Assembly: GCA_035652495.1 (NCBI GenBank)
Contig: DASRDS010000114.1
Location: 1-14,095 of the forward strand
Source of the DNA: DASRDS01 sp035652495
Lineage (GTDB): Bacteria > Gemmatimonadota > Gemmatimonadetes > Gemmatimonadales > Gemmatimonadaceae
Direction: 5' to 3'
Length of the DNA: 14,095 bases
The position numbers and the translations under genes were made by a program. Shown here one piece after another: positions 1 to 6,126 of this stretch (its first letter is position 1; each line of letters begins with the position of its first letter). The notes beneath the pieces are model-generated. The model did no database searches, was not told the DNA's origin, and saw only the letters and a list, made by a program, of their open reading frames with translations.

Positions 1-465
1 GCCGACGATGACGACCGTGGAGCCGACGATAGGGGCGCCGGTGCGGATGTTGACGACACGGCCGCGGACAGTGGAGGGAAGGGAGGCGCGGACGATGACG
101 GAGGAGTCGAAGGGGACGGCGACGAGGCCCGTGCCGCGGAGGACATAGGCTAGGGCGCGGCCGAGCGTCGTTCGGGAGTCGCGGAACGTGACTCTCTGGT
201 CAATGTCGTTGACGACGGAACTCTCGAAGTTGAAGTCGATGCCCGTCGAGGCACGGAGTTGGTCGAGTGCGTCCCTGACAGATGCGTCGCGGAGATTGAC
301 CGAGACCAGCCGGTCGAGCGGCGTAGGCGCTGCGGACGAAGGGGCCGGATGCGATCCGCCCGACCCATTGGTGGGCGACTGCGCCCGGGCTTGGGACGGC
401 CGCACGCCGATTATGATCAGTGGTGCGAAGAGCGGTACGAGAAACCGGCGGGCGGTACTGACCAG
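1..465 (-). CDS. TonB-dependent outer-membrane receptor with STN domain, N-terminal part (runs off window)
   Basis: The first 155 residues are visible. They show a signal peptide (two Arg, hydrophobic FLVPLFAPLIIIGV, cleavage near ARA-Q at about residue 28). A secretin/TonB short N-terminal (STN) domain follows at about 50-115, with the pattern VNLRDASVRDALDQL...GIDFNF...VTFRDSRTTLGRALAYVL. Then comes the beginning of a carboxypeptidase-regulatory-like beta domain (VRGRVVNIRTGAPIVGSTV). This order is typical of FecA- and SusC-type receptors that import a ligand across the outer membrane with TonB energy and signal to FecR through the STN domain. It sits 62 bases after the FecR gene in the expected sigma-FecR-receptor order. 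The in-frame codon just upstream is TAG (471-469). The only plausible start giving a full signal peptide is CTG at 465, with GGAG 9 bases upstream. An ATG at 497 with a purine-rich GGGGGA lies in another frame and would need a frameshift. Substrate (siderophore, glycan or other) cannot be read. Confidence 0.8.
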   Translation of the reverse strand, partial: MVSTARRFLVPLFAPLIIIGVRPSQARAQSPTNGSGGSHPAPSSAAPTPLDRLVSVNLRDASVRDALDQLRASTGIDFNFESSVVNDIDQRVTFRDSRTTLGRALAYVLRGTGLVAVPFDSSVIVRASLPSTVRGRVVNIRTGAPIVGSTVVIVG

Positions 466-527
466 GACCTAGGGCTCCGAATGAGGTGGAGACGCATCTT
501 TACGTCCCCCACACTACATCAGTTACC

Positions 528-1586
528 CTATTGCCGAAATAGCTGAACCCTATGCCCGTCGACTTTGTATTGCAGCCCGGCAACGGTCTGACCGAGCAAC
601 GCCAGCGCGTGCTCCACTGTGCCGTCAGTGATCGTAATCGTGACTGGAAGGGCGGCGAGCGTCGCATCGTCGATCTCGAACTGAAGATCATACCGACGCC
701 CCAACTCGTCCGCGACTTCACGAAGCTGTGAATCGGTAAACGCCATGCGTCCCGCGGTCCAGTCGAAGTACAATGGACTGACAGCCGTCACATGCACCGC
801 ATGCGCCGCGATGTCGACACGGCCGACTCGGCCGCCCTCGAGAATCTCACTGCCGTATGGTGTCGTCACCGACACGCGCCCGCTCTTCACGGCGACGCGC
901 GCATCGCTGCCCGGATAGGCGCGCACATCGAACTCGGTGCCGAGGTCACGGGTGGTGATGTCGCCCGCGCGTACGAGGAAGACACGGTCGCGACGATGCT
1001 CGACGCTGAAGGATCCTTCGCCGACGAGCGTCGCGACATGATCGCCGTTACGATCGATCGAGAACGTCAGCCGACTCTCCGGCGCCAGCACGACGCGCAC
1101 GCCGTCGGGTAGGCGCTGCTCGTGCGGTGCCTCACCGCGCATCGCCATGTAGCTCACCGGCACGCTCGGCCCCACGGCGACACGCGAGATGAGATACGTG
1201 GAGCCGAGAACTAACGCCGCGGCGCTCGCCGAGATGATGCGCCACGAGACGCGCGGGCGCGGACGCGCGTCATCGGCGAGGCCGCCGTCGATGACGCGGA
1301 GATGCTCAAGGCCGCGGCCGGGCAACGAGAAGCGCTCGCGCCGGTCGTGCTCGGCGATACGATCTTGTATCGATTCCCACGCGTCCGCGGGATCGACTGG
1401 ATCGGGCCCGACGCGCCGGCCGATCATCGACCACACTTTCTTGTGCGCCTTGATGTAGCGCTGCACCGAGAGGTCGTCCTGCATCCAGCGCTCGACCTCG
1501 CGCCGCTCGGGAAGCGAGCTCACGCCGTCCAGAAAACGGTGAATCGCGGCCCACCGCGGATCGTCTGGCCCGTACTCGTCAGTCAT
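528..1586 (-). CDS. FecR-family membrane anti-sigma factor
   Basis: FecR-type regulator of 352 residues that transmits the receptor's signal across the inner membrane to the neighbouring ECF sigma factor. The N-terminal cytoplasmic part (about 1-85) is helical with Trp residues (WAAIHRFLDG, VERWMQDD), as in FecR_N regions. One transmembrane segment lies at about 117-134 (ISASAAALVLGSTYLI). The periplasmic FecR beta domain at about 147-242 carries LPDGVRVVLAPESRL, GEGSFSVEH, VRAGDITTRDLGTEFDVRAY and VKSGRVSVT. A DUF4974-like C-terminal domain at about 279-350 (FTDSQLREVADELGRRYDL) is expected to contact the receptor's STN domain. The ATG at 1586 is chosen; an in-frame TTG at 1595 would add three residues. 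Neither has a clear Shine-Dalgarno sequence. The gene follows the sigma factor by 54 bases. Confidence 0.93.
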   Translation of the reverse strand: MTDEYGPDDPRWAAIHRFLDGVSSLPERREVERWMQDDLSVQRYIKAHKKVWSMIGRRVGPDPVDPADAWESIQDRIAEHDRRERFSLPGRGLEHLRVIDGGLADDARPRPRVSWRIISASAAALVLGSTYLISRVAVGPSVPVSYMAMRGEAPHEQRLPDGVRVVLAPESRLTFSIDRNGDHVATLVGEGSFSVEHRRDRVFLVRAGDITTRDLGTEFDVRAYPGSDARVAVKSGRVSVTTPYGSEILEGGRVGRVDIAAHAVHVTAVSPLYFDWTAGRMAFTDSQLREVADELGRRYDLQFEIDDATLAALPVTITITDGTVEHALALLGQTVAGLQYKVDGHRVQLFRQ

Positions 1587-1640
1587 GGCTATCAAAGTCG
1601 AGAGGTTTCAACACCCATATAGACGCACGAGTCCCGGTAT

Positions 1641-2294
1641 CTACGTATTCCGTCCCGGAGTCGGCAACCACGGCGCCAACTCTTTACGAAGCGTCGCATA
1701 CGCTTGATGCAACTGCGTGTCCACCGTCCGAATCGACACGCCCATCAGTTCCGCGATCTGCGCGTTCGTTATCTGCCCAACACGATGCAAGATGAGCGTT
1801 TCGCGGCGCCGAACCGGAAGTTTCGCGACGGCACGCGCGATGGCCGCTTGCAATTCGCCAACCGCGATATCCGACTCGACGGGCAACCGATCCGGATTCT
1901 CAGGAATCGGGCCAGGACCCAACGTACCGCGCGACCGAAGCACCCGCGCGATCCACACGCGTTCCACACGACGCCGGCGGAGCGCCGAAATCGCCCGCTT
2001 GCGCACGGCCGCGTAGAGATACGACACGAGCGACTGTCGCACCGACAGCGTCTCGCGCTTCGTCCATAAGTTGAGCATGACCTCTTGCACGATCTCCTGC
2101 GCATCCGCGGATGACGCGACGAGGCCGTAGGCGATGCTGACGAGCCAGGGCTGGTAATGGAGGAATGCGTCGCGGAACGCGACTTCGTCGCCGCGATGAA
2201 TGCCATCGATCCAGCGGCGATCGACCATCGCCTGATCGACCGCGCCCGCTCGCCGAACGGCGGGCGACTCGAATCGTGAGCGCCTGTTATTCAT
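1641..2294 (-). CDS. ECF-type RNA polymerase sigma-70 factor (FecI-like)
   Basis: 217 residues. Sigma region 2 lies at about 37-107 (DEVAFRDAFLHYQPWLVSIAYG, SADAQEIVQEVMLNLW, SYLYAAVRKRAISALRRRR), the core-binding and -10-recognition helices. Region 4 lies at about 150-205, with the helix-turn-helix QITNAQIAELMGVSIRTVDTQ for -35 recognition. There is no region 3, as expected for ECF factors. The order with FecR and an STN receptor downstream on the same strand indicates a cell-surface signalling sigma factor controlled by that FecR. The ATG at 2294 lacks an obvious Shine-Dalgarno sequence and the first ~30 residues (Arg-rich) are not part of the fold. An in-frame ATG at residue 23 (position 2228) is a possible alternative start. 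The target promoters cannot be inferred. Confidence 0.94.
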   Translation of the reverse strand: MNNRRSRFESPAVRRAGAVDQAMVDRRWIDGIHRGDEVAFRDAFLHYQPWLVSIAYGLVASSADAQEIVQEVMLNLWTKRETLSVRQSLVSYLYAAVRKRAISALRRRRVERVWIARVLRSRGTLGPGPIPENPDRLPVESDIAVGELQAAIARAVAKLPVRRRETLILHRVGQITNAQIAELMGVSIRTVDTQLHQAYATLRKELAPWLPTPGRNT

Positions 2295-2330
2295 GCCAAC
2301 CGTGCGGAGAACATAGAAAACGCTCGCTGG

Positions 2331-2534
2331 CTACGCAGCAGTATAAGGCAAAGTGAGTTCGACGACCGGCTCCACGAGATCGCGCGCGCGCCGGCCCGGC
2401 AACCGATCAGCGCGCATCGCTTCCGCGAGATGCCGCAGTCCCTCGAAATACGCGACCATCTCGGTCTCGGCGCGCACCCGCGCCTCGAAGATCGGACGAT
2501 CCGTCGTATCGAATGCCCGGTAGATCCAATACAT
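2331..2534 (-). CDS. Small hypothetical protein (67 aa) leading the sigma/FecR/receptor cassette
   Basis: Not recognised. The product is 67 residues, mostly helical in character (FEARVRAETEMVAYFEGLRH, LAEAMRADRL), with no Cys pairs, signal peptide or membrane segment. Coding status is supported by a near-perfect ribosome binding site (AAGGAGGA, 9 bases from ATG) and by its position 36 bases upstream of the sigma gene on the same strand. It may be a small cytosolic modulator co-transcribed with the sigma factor; that role is a guess. Confidence 0.62.
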   Translation of the reverse strand: MYWIYRAFDTTDRPIFEARVRAETEMVAYFEGLRHLAEAMRADRLPGRRARDLVEPVVELTLPYTAA

Positions 2535-2753
2535 AGTGTGAGGTCCTCCTTAACTCTCTGAGACGCTCGAGCCGTCCCGACTACGTATAGACGTACGGAC
2601 AACGTGACCGGGTGAACGCCAGCGAACAGCGTTACGAAGCGCAAAGCCGGGGTCGCCAGGAAGCAGACTCAGCGAGGGCTTGCAAGGACTCACTGGGACC
2701 CTAATGTTGAGGCCGTTGAGAGCTCGCGCTCCGACCCCGGACAAGGGGACGGG
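2535..2753. other. Divergent intergenic region, left part; weak promoter candidate only
   Basis: No convincing ORF on either strand. On the minus strand TATACG (2589-2584) is a possible -10 box that would start a leader of about 40 bases for the 67-aa gene, but no good -35 is found at 17 bases, so this is weak. The plus-strand promoter for the 2873 gene must also lie here or in the riboswitch leader; I could not identify it. No tRNA-like cloverleaf was seen. Confidence 0.35.
2544..2551 (-). promoter_or_regulatory. Strong ribosome binding site of the 67-aa gene
   Basis: AAGGAGGA on the minus strand, 9 bases before the ATG at 2534. It is the clearest Shine-Dalgarno sequence in the window's left half, and the main reason for accepting the small gene as real. 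Confidence 0.75.
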
Positions 2754-2756
2754 CCC

Positions 2757-2853
2757 GCGATAACGGCACACCCGGCGAAAGACGGGGTCGCAAAGCTCTG
2801 GAGGCTAAAGCGCGGTTCTCGTCGCGCCACGCCAGTCCGGCCGCCGAACGGAC
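2757..2853 (+). promoter_or_regulatory. Probable GEMM-I / cyclic-di-GMP-I riboswitch aptamer in the 5' leader of the 2873 gene
   Basis: The stretch matches the class I c-di-GMP riboswitch core in order and spacing. It has AACGGCACACC (consensus like AAGGGCAAACC) at 2762-2772. A hairpin CCCG/CGGG (2771-2774 with 2783-2786) is capped by a GAAA GNRA tetraloop (2777-2780). The invariant CGCAAAGC is at 2789-2796 and CUAA at 2805-2808. A second long arm pairs CUGGA (2798-2802) with UCCGG (2836-2840), GGC (2803-2805) with GCC (2831-2833), and GCGCG (2810-2814) with CGCGC (2823-2827). By alignment to the Vibrio Vc2 aptamer, the ligand-contacting G20 equivalent is G2765 and the stacking A47 equivalent is A2792. 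A G there favours c-di-GMP over 3',3'-cGAMP. The weak point is that the closing P1 stem is not obvious. UAACG (2761-2765) could pair with CGUUA (2853-2857), and CCGUU (2713-2717) with AACGG (2847-2851). No U-tract follows, so control would be at translation. Confidence 0.7.
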
Positions 2854-2856
2854 GTT

Positions 2857-2865
2857 AGGGAGGAG
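2857..2865 (+). promoter_or_regulatory. Ribosome binding site of the 2873 gene, directly after the riboswitch
   Basis: AGGGAGGAG, 7 bases before the GTG start at 2873. It decides the GTG start. It lies only a few bases past the aptamer, so folding of the leader could control its exposure. Confidence 0.8.
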
Positions 2866-2872
2866 CGCGCAC

Positions 2873-3958
2873 GTGACGCGGCTCATACTCGGCGCCTGCA
2901 TTCTCGCGCAAGTCGCACAGGCGCAATCCGTCGCCAAACCCGCATTGGCGATGCACACCACCGAGCACGAAACCGAGATCGGCAGCTGGCGTGACGGCGA
3001 CGCCGTGGTCTGGGTCCGCGTCGCGCCGACCGGCGCGATCTCCGTGTTCGCCTCGCACGGATATCGGAGCGCCTTCGCGCACGCGATCATCATCACGCCG
3101 GAGGACGCCGACAAATGGGCGGAAATCGGCGAACACATGCTCGCCGGGCAGGCCCAGCCTCCCGGCGCCGTCATGCTCGCGGATAGCGACCTCGCCCTCG
3201 AAGCCACTCACGCCGGCGACTCGACCGTGCTCGCCGTCAGACTCGGCGGCGTGCGGCCGGATGGCATCACCTTCTTAATGAATGGCCAGTCACTTCACGA
3301 GGTGACGCCGATTTTGCGAGCGACCGCCAAGCAGTCACGCTCAACGCAAGCCGCGGCCGCCGCTCCACCCCCACCACCCGCGACCCACAACGTGGCGGCC
3401 GTCGATACGCAGCCGGCACCGGCGCCCGAAGCTGAGGTGGCGCCCGTCACACCCGCCGTATCCACCGTCGTGAGCGCGACGCCGGCGGTCGTCGCATCGC
3501 CGACCGCGATGCCGGTCGTCCCACAGACGCCGATAATGAAAGTGACGAAGCCGAAGCCGGCGCCCGCACCGGTCGTGTCGGCATCGTTGCGCGGTACGAG
3601 CGCGGGCACCATCGCGAAACCCGCGGCCGCCCCGCTGCGCGCCGACGAACCCACGGATGCCACGAAACTCTCGGCGACGACCGTCGCCAATCTCGTGAAG
3701 CAGTGGCAATCGCAACTGGATCTCTGCTACTCGGAGTTCGGGTTGAAGGTTAACCCCTCCCTGACCGGCTCGATCGCCGTGCGGCTCGCGATTCGTCCCA
3801 CGGGCGATGTCGGCGCCGCGACGTTGGTGCGACACAAGTGGTCGGGCGCCGGTGGCAACGAGGCGGAGTCGTGCATGCGCGCACGAGTGATGGCGTGGAT
3901 GTTCCCTCCCACCTCCGCTCCGAGCACGCACGACTTCACGGTTGCCTTCGCTCCATAA
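2873..3958 (+). CDS. Exported protein with Pro/Ala-rich linker and AgmX/PglI (TonB-like) C-terminal domain
   Basis: 361 residues from a GTG start with an excellent Shine-Dalgarno sequence. A signal peptide covers residues 1-17 (LILGACILAQVAQA, cleavage AQA-Q). An N-terminal globular domain of unknown type spans about 25-150. A low-complexity Ala/Pro/Val/Thr linker spans about 155-262 (APPPPPA, PAPAPEAEVAP, KPKPAPAP), suited to spanning the periplasm. The C-terminal domain (about 265-360) matches the AgmX/PglI C-terminal pattern: LCYSEFGLKVNPSLTGSIAV, IRPTGDV, then ESCMRARVMAWMFPP, with the paired Cys 285 and 334 and the W-x-FP motif. In Myxococcus, AgmX/GltJ-type proteins serve gliding motility and envelope complexes; the fold resembles TonB. 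Function here is inferred only. The riboswitch upstream suggests c-di-GMP control. Confidence 0.82.
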   Translation: MTRLILGACILAQVAQAQSVAKPALAMHTTEHETEIGSWRDGDAVVWVRVAPTGAISVFASHGYRSAFAHAIIITPEDADKWAEIGEHMLAGQAQPPGAVMLADSDLALEATHAGDSTVLAVRLGGVRPDGITFLMNGQSLHEVTPILRATAKQSRSTQAAAAAPPPPPATHNVAAVDTQPAPAPEAEVAPVTPAVSTVVSATPAVVASPTAMPVVPQTPIMKVTKPKPAPAPVVSASLRGTSAGTIAKPAAAPLRADEPTDATKLSATTVANLVKQWQSQLDLCYSEFGLKVNPSLTGSIAVRLAIRPTGDVGAATLVRHKWSGAGGNEAESCMRARVMAWMFPPTSAPSTHDFTVAFAP

Positions 3959-4005
3959 CGCTCCAGGGTTGCGGAGCCGGGCGCGGGACCCGATGTTATG
4001 GGCCC

Positions 4006-5043
4006 ATGCGCGCTTCGGGTTCTCTGACACTCTGTCTGTCCGATGCGCCGCGCGCCGAGGACGACAGGCAGTCGGCACATCTGAGATTGGCCGATGCCGA
4101 CCGGCTGCGCCGTGCCGAGTCCTGGGACGATGCGATCACCGCGTATCGCGCCGCGATCGGCGCCGCCGCGCCGACGGATCGCGAGCTGCTCGCTGACGCG
4201 AATCGTCATCTCGGATTCTGTCTCCGCATGGCGGGCCGACTCGCCCCCGCGGCCGACGCGTACGCCGAAGCCGTCAGCATGGGTCACGCGCTCCGCGACA
4301 TCCAGCGCACGCTGCTCGCGCGCATCGGGTCCGCGGTCGTCGTGTTCTATCGCGGGAATCTTCCCGCGGCCGCTGACATGCTCGAAGCGGTGGTCCTCGA
4401 GGCCGAGTCGCTCATGGCCACGAATAGCGCGCTCGTCGATGTCGTCGCGCGGGCCAAGCACGATCGCGCGACCATCGCGCATGATCGTGGCCACCCCGAG
4501 GCCGCGGTGCCGGATCTCTATGAAGCGTACCACCTCTACGCGGACGCCGGCCAACGTGATCGCGTGTTGATCGATCTGGCGCGCGCGTTCGGCGATCTCG
4601 GTCTCAGCGAGGTCGCGCGCGAAGCGCTGTCGCTCTGCGAACGCTGCGGGGCGGGGCCAGCCGCGCGCATGGCCGCCACGATCAACCTGCTCGACCTCGC
4701 GCAACGCGACGGCGATCATGCGCAGTTCGAGCACTATCGCCAAGCGCTCGCCTGCGCCCCGCTCATCCCGCGCCACTCGGCCTACTACCATCTCTTCACC
4801 GGCGAGGGGTTGAGACGGTTCGGCGACGCCGGCGCGACCGCGGCCTACGAACGCGCGCGCGCGATCGCGGAGGAGCACGGACTGAACGAGATCATCATAC
4901 GCGCGGACCTCGCGCTGGCCTCATCGACGCCGTCGATCAGCATGCACACCTTGCGCTCGACCACGCCGTCTCCCGCGGTGCAGCGCGTCGCCGCCTCTAT
5001 CCACGCGCTCCACGCCCTCGCGACAGCCGGATCCGACGTCTAG
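4006..5043 (+). CDS. TPR-like helical repeat protein
   Basis: 345 residues, all-helical, with Ala-rich paired helices of TPR length at about 26-58 (ADRLRRAESWDDAITAYRAA), 62-95 (HLGFCLRMAGRLAPAADAYA), 102-136, 145-180 (DRGHPEAAVPDLYEAYHLYA) and 184-214. The repeats keep the small-residue/Gly-Arg turn and A-x-x-x-Y-x-x-A signature of TPRs. No signal peptide or membrane segment is present, so it is probably a cytosolic protein-protein interaction scaffold; partners are unknown. The ATG at 4006 is chosen because the frame is open much further upstream but overlaps the preceding gene. No clear Shine-Dalgarno sequence is present. It lies 47 bases after the AgmX-like gene and may be co-transcribed with it. 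Confidence 0.8.
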   Translation: MRASGSLTLCLSDAPRAEDDRQSAHLRLADADRLRRAESWDDAITAYRAAIGAAAPTDRELLADANRHLGFCLRMAGRLAPAADAYAEAVSMGHALRDIQRTLLARIGSAVVVFYRGNLPAAADMLEAVVLEAESLMATNSALVDVVARAKHDRATIAHDRGHPEAAVPDLYEAYHLYADAGQRDRVLIDLARAFGDLGLSEVAREALSLCERCGAGPAARMAATINLLDLAQRDGDHAQFEHYRQALACAPLIPRHSAYYHLFTGEGLRRFGDAGATAAYERARAIAEEHGLNEIIIRADLALASSTPSISMHTLRSTTPSPAVQRVAASIHALHALATAGSDV

Positions 5044-5053
5044 ATTGCCGCCT

Positions 5054-5479
5054 ATGCGGCGAATCTGGTTCAGCGCCACCGCGGTGACCGTGGCGGCCTG
5101 TGGCGCCACGTTGTGGCCCACGACCAAAGTACCGACCAAGTCCTTCGCGCCCGATCTCTACGGGTGCGCGGCCGCGAGCGCTCGAGCGCTCAAGTACAAG
5201 TTGACGAGCAACGACTCCGCGAGCCGGTTCGAGGCCCGGCGCAATTATTCGCAGAGACAGGAAGGTCCGGACGTCGACGAGTATAATCGCGCCGATGTCC
5301 TGACGGTGGAGATCGTGAAGGCGCGGAATGATAGTACTGGAGGGACAACGCTGAAGGTCCAAGCTGGGACGCTCTCGACACACGAGACGAAGCGTGGGCC
5401 GACCGAAGAGCCGGAATACGCATCGGACGCGGTGAAGAAAGACGCCCAGACCATAATCACCCGCTGCGCGAGTACTTAA
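5054..5479 (+). CDS. Small hypothetical lipoprotein
   Basis: 141 residues. The N-terminus RRIWFSATAVTVAACG is a lipoprotein signal with lipobox V-A-A-C and Cys16 as the lipidated residue. The mature part is polar with no recognised domain. It has Cys at the C-terminal end (RCAST), which with Cys in LYGCAAAS could form a disulfide. The ATG at 5054 is chosen over an in-frame TTG at 5045 because it places the basic n-region directly before the hydrophobic stretch. It starts 10 bases after the TPR gene and its stop overlaps the aquaporin start (TAATG), so it is probably co-translated with its neighbours. Confidence 0.78.
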   Translation: MRRIWFSATAVTVAACGATLWPTTKVPTKSFAPDLYGCAAASARALKYKLTSNDSASRFEARRNYSQRQEGPDVDEYNRADVLTVEIVKARNDSTGGTTLKVQAGTLSTHETKRGPTEEPEYASDAVKKDAQTIITRCAST

Positions 5480-6126
5480 TGCCGAAATACATCACGGAGT
5501 TCATCGGGACGTTCTTTCTGGTGTTGACCGTTGGCTTCGCTGTGGTGTCGAACGCGCCCCTCGGGGCGTTGGCGATCGGCTCGTCGCTCATGATCATGAT
5601 CTACATGGGCGGTCACATCTCCGGCGGCCACTATAACGGCGCCGTTTCCCTCGCGGTGTTTTTGCGCGGCAAGATCGACGCGCCAACGTTTATTGGCTAC
5701 TTGATCAGCCAATTCCTCGGCGCGCTTGCGGCCGCGTGGATCGTGTACGTCGTCGTCGGCAAGACGTATCCGCTCGCACCAGCCGCGACCGCGACCGCGC
5801 TGCAAGCGCTGCTCGTCGAGATCCTGTACACGTTCGCGCTCTGCCTCGTGGTGTTGAACGTCGCGACCTCGCCCGACACCGAGGGCAATTCCTACTACGG
5901 TCTCGCGATCGGCTTCACGATCGTCGTCGCCGCCATCGCCGGCGGCGGCATCTCGGGCGGCGCGTTCAATCCCGATGTCGGCTCCGGGCCGATCGTGGTC
6001 GACGCGATCTTGAAGGGCGGCTCGCTCTCCAACCTCTGGCTTTATATAGTTGGACCGTTCCTCGGTGGCGCGCTTGCGGCGGGGGTGTATCGGTTGCAGA
6101 CCTCAACAGCGGCGACTTCCTCCTGA
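5479..6126 (+). CDS. Aquaporin/MIP-family channel with atypical NPA boxes
   Basis: 215 residues with six hydrophobic segments and the two-half MIP architecture. The first half is TEFIGTFFLVLTVGF ... GGHISGGHYNGAV ... GYLISQFLGALAAAW. The second half is LLVEILYTFALCLVVLNVA ... GLAIGFTIVVAAIAGGGISG ... FNPDVGSGP ... WLYIVGPFLGGALAAGVY. Overall pattern and loops resemble AqpZ and plant TIPs. The pore signatures deviate. The first NPA is Asn53-Gly54-Ala55, and the second is Asn164-Pro165-Asp166. The next residue, normally the selectivity-filter Arg, is Val167 (also seen in TIP1 channels). The DNA reads AACGGCGCC and AATCCCGATGTC, so these are not translation slips. Conduction of water, glycerol or another small neutral solute across the inner membrane is inferred from family only. 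The start overlaps the lipoprotein stop by one base. Confidence 0.9.
   Translation: MPKYITEFIGTFFLVLTVGFAVVSNAPLGALAIGSSLMIMIYMGGHISGGHYNGAVSLAVFLRGKIDAPTFIGYLISQFLGALAAAWIVYVVVGKTYPLAPAATATALQALLVEILYTFALCLVVLNVATSPDTEGNSYYGLAIGFTIVVAAIAGGGISGGAFNPDVGSGPIVVDAILKGGSLSNLWLYIVGPFLGGALAAGVYRLQTSTAATSS

Noticed and set aside
2640..2760. tRNA or small RNA gene in the divergent spacer
   Set aside because: No cloverleaf or GTTC-type T-loop in a consistent position; the only strong RNA signature is the riboswitch core further right.
3727..4878. Long minus-strand open frame opposite the AgmX-like and TPR genes
   Set aside because: Spans the boundary of two supported plus-strand genes and has antisense-type composition.
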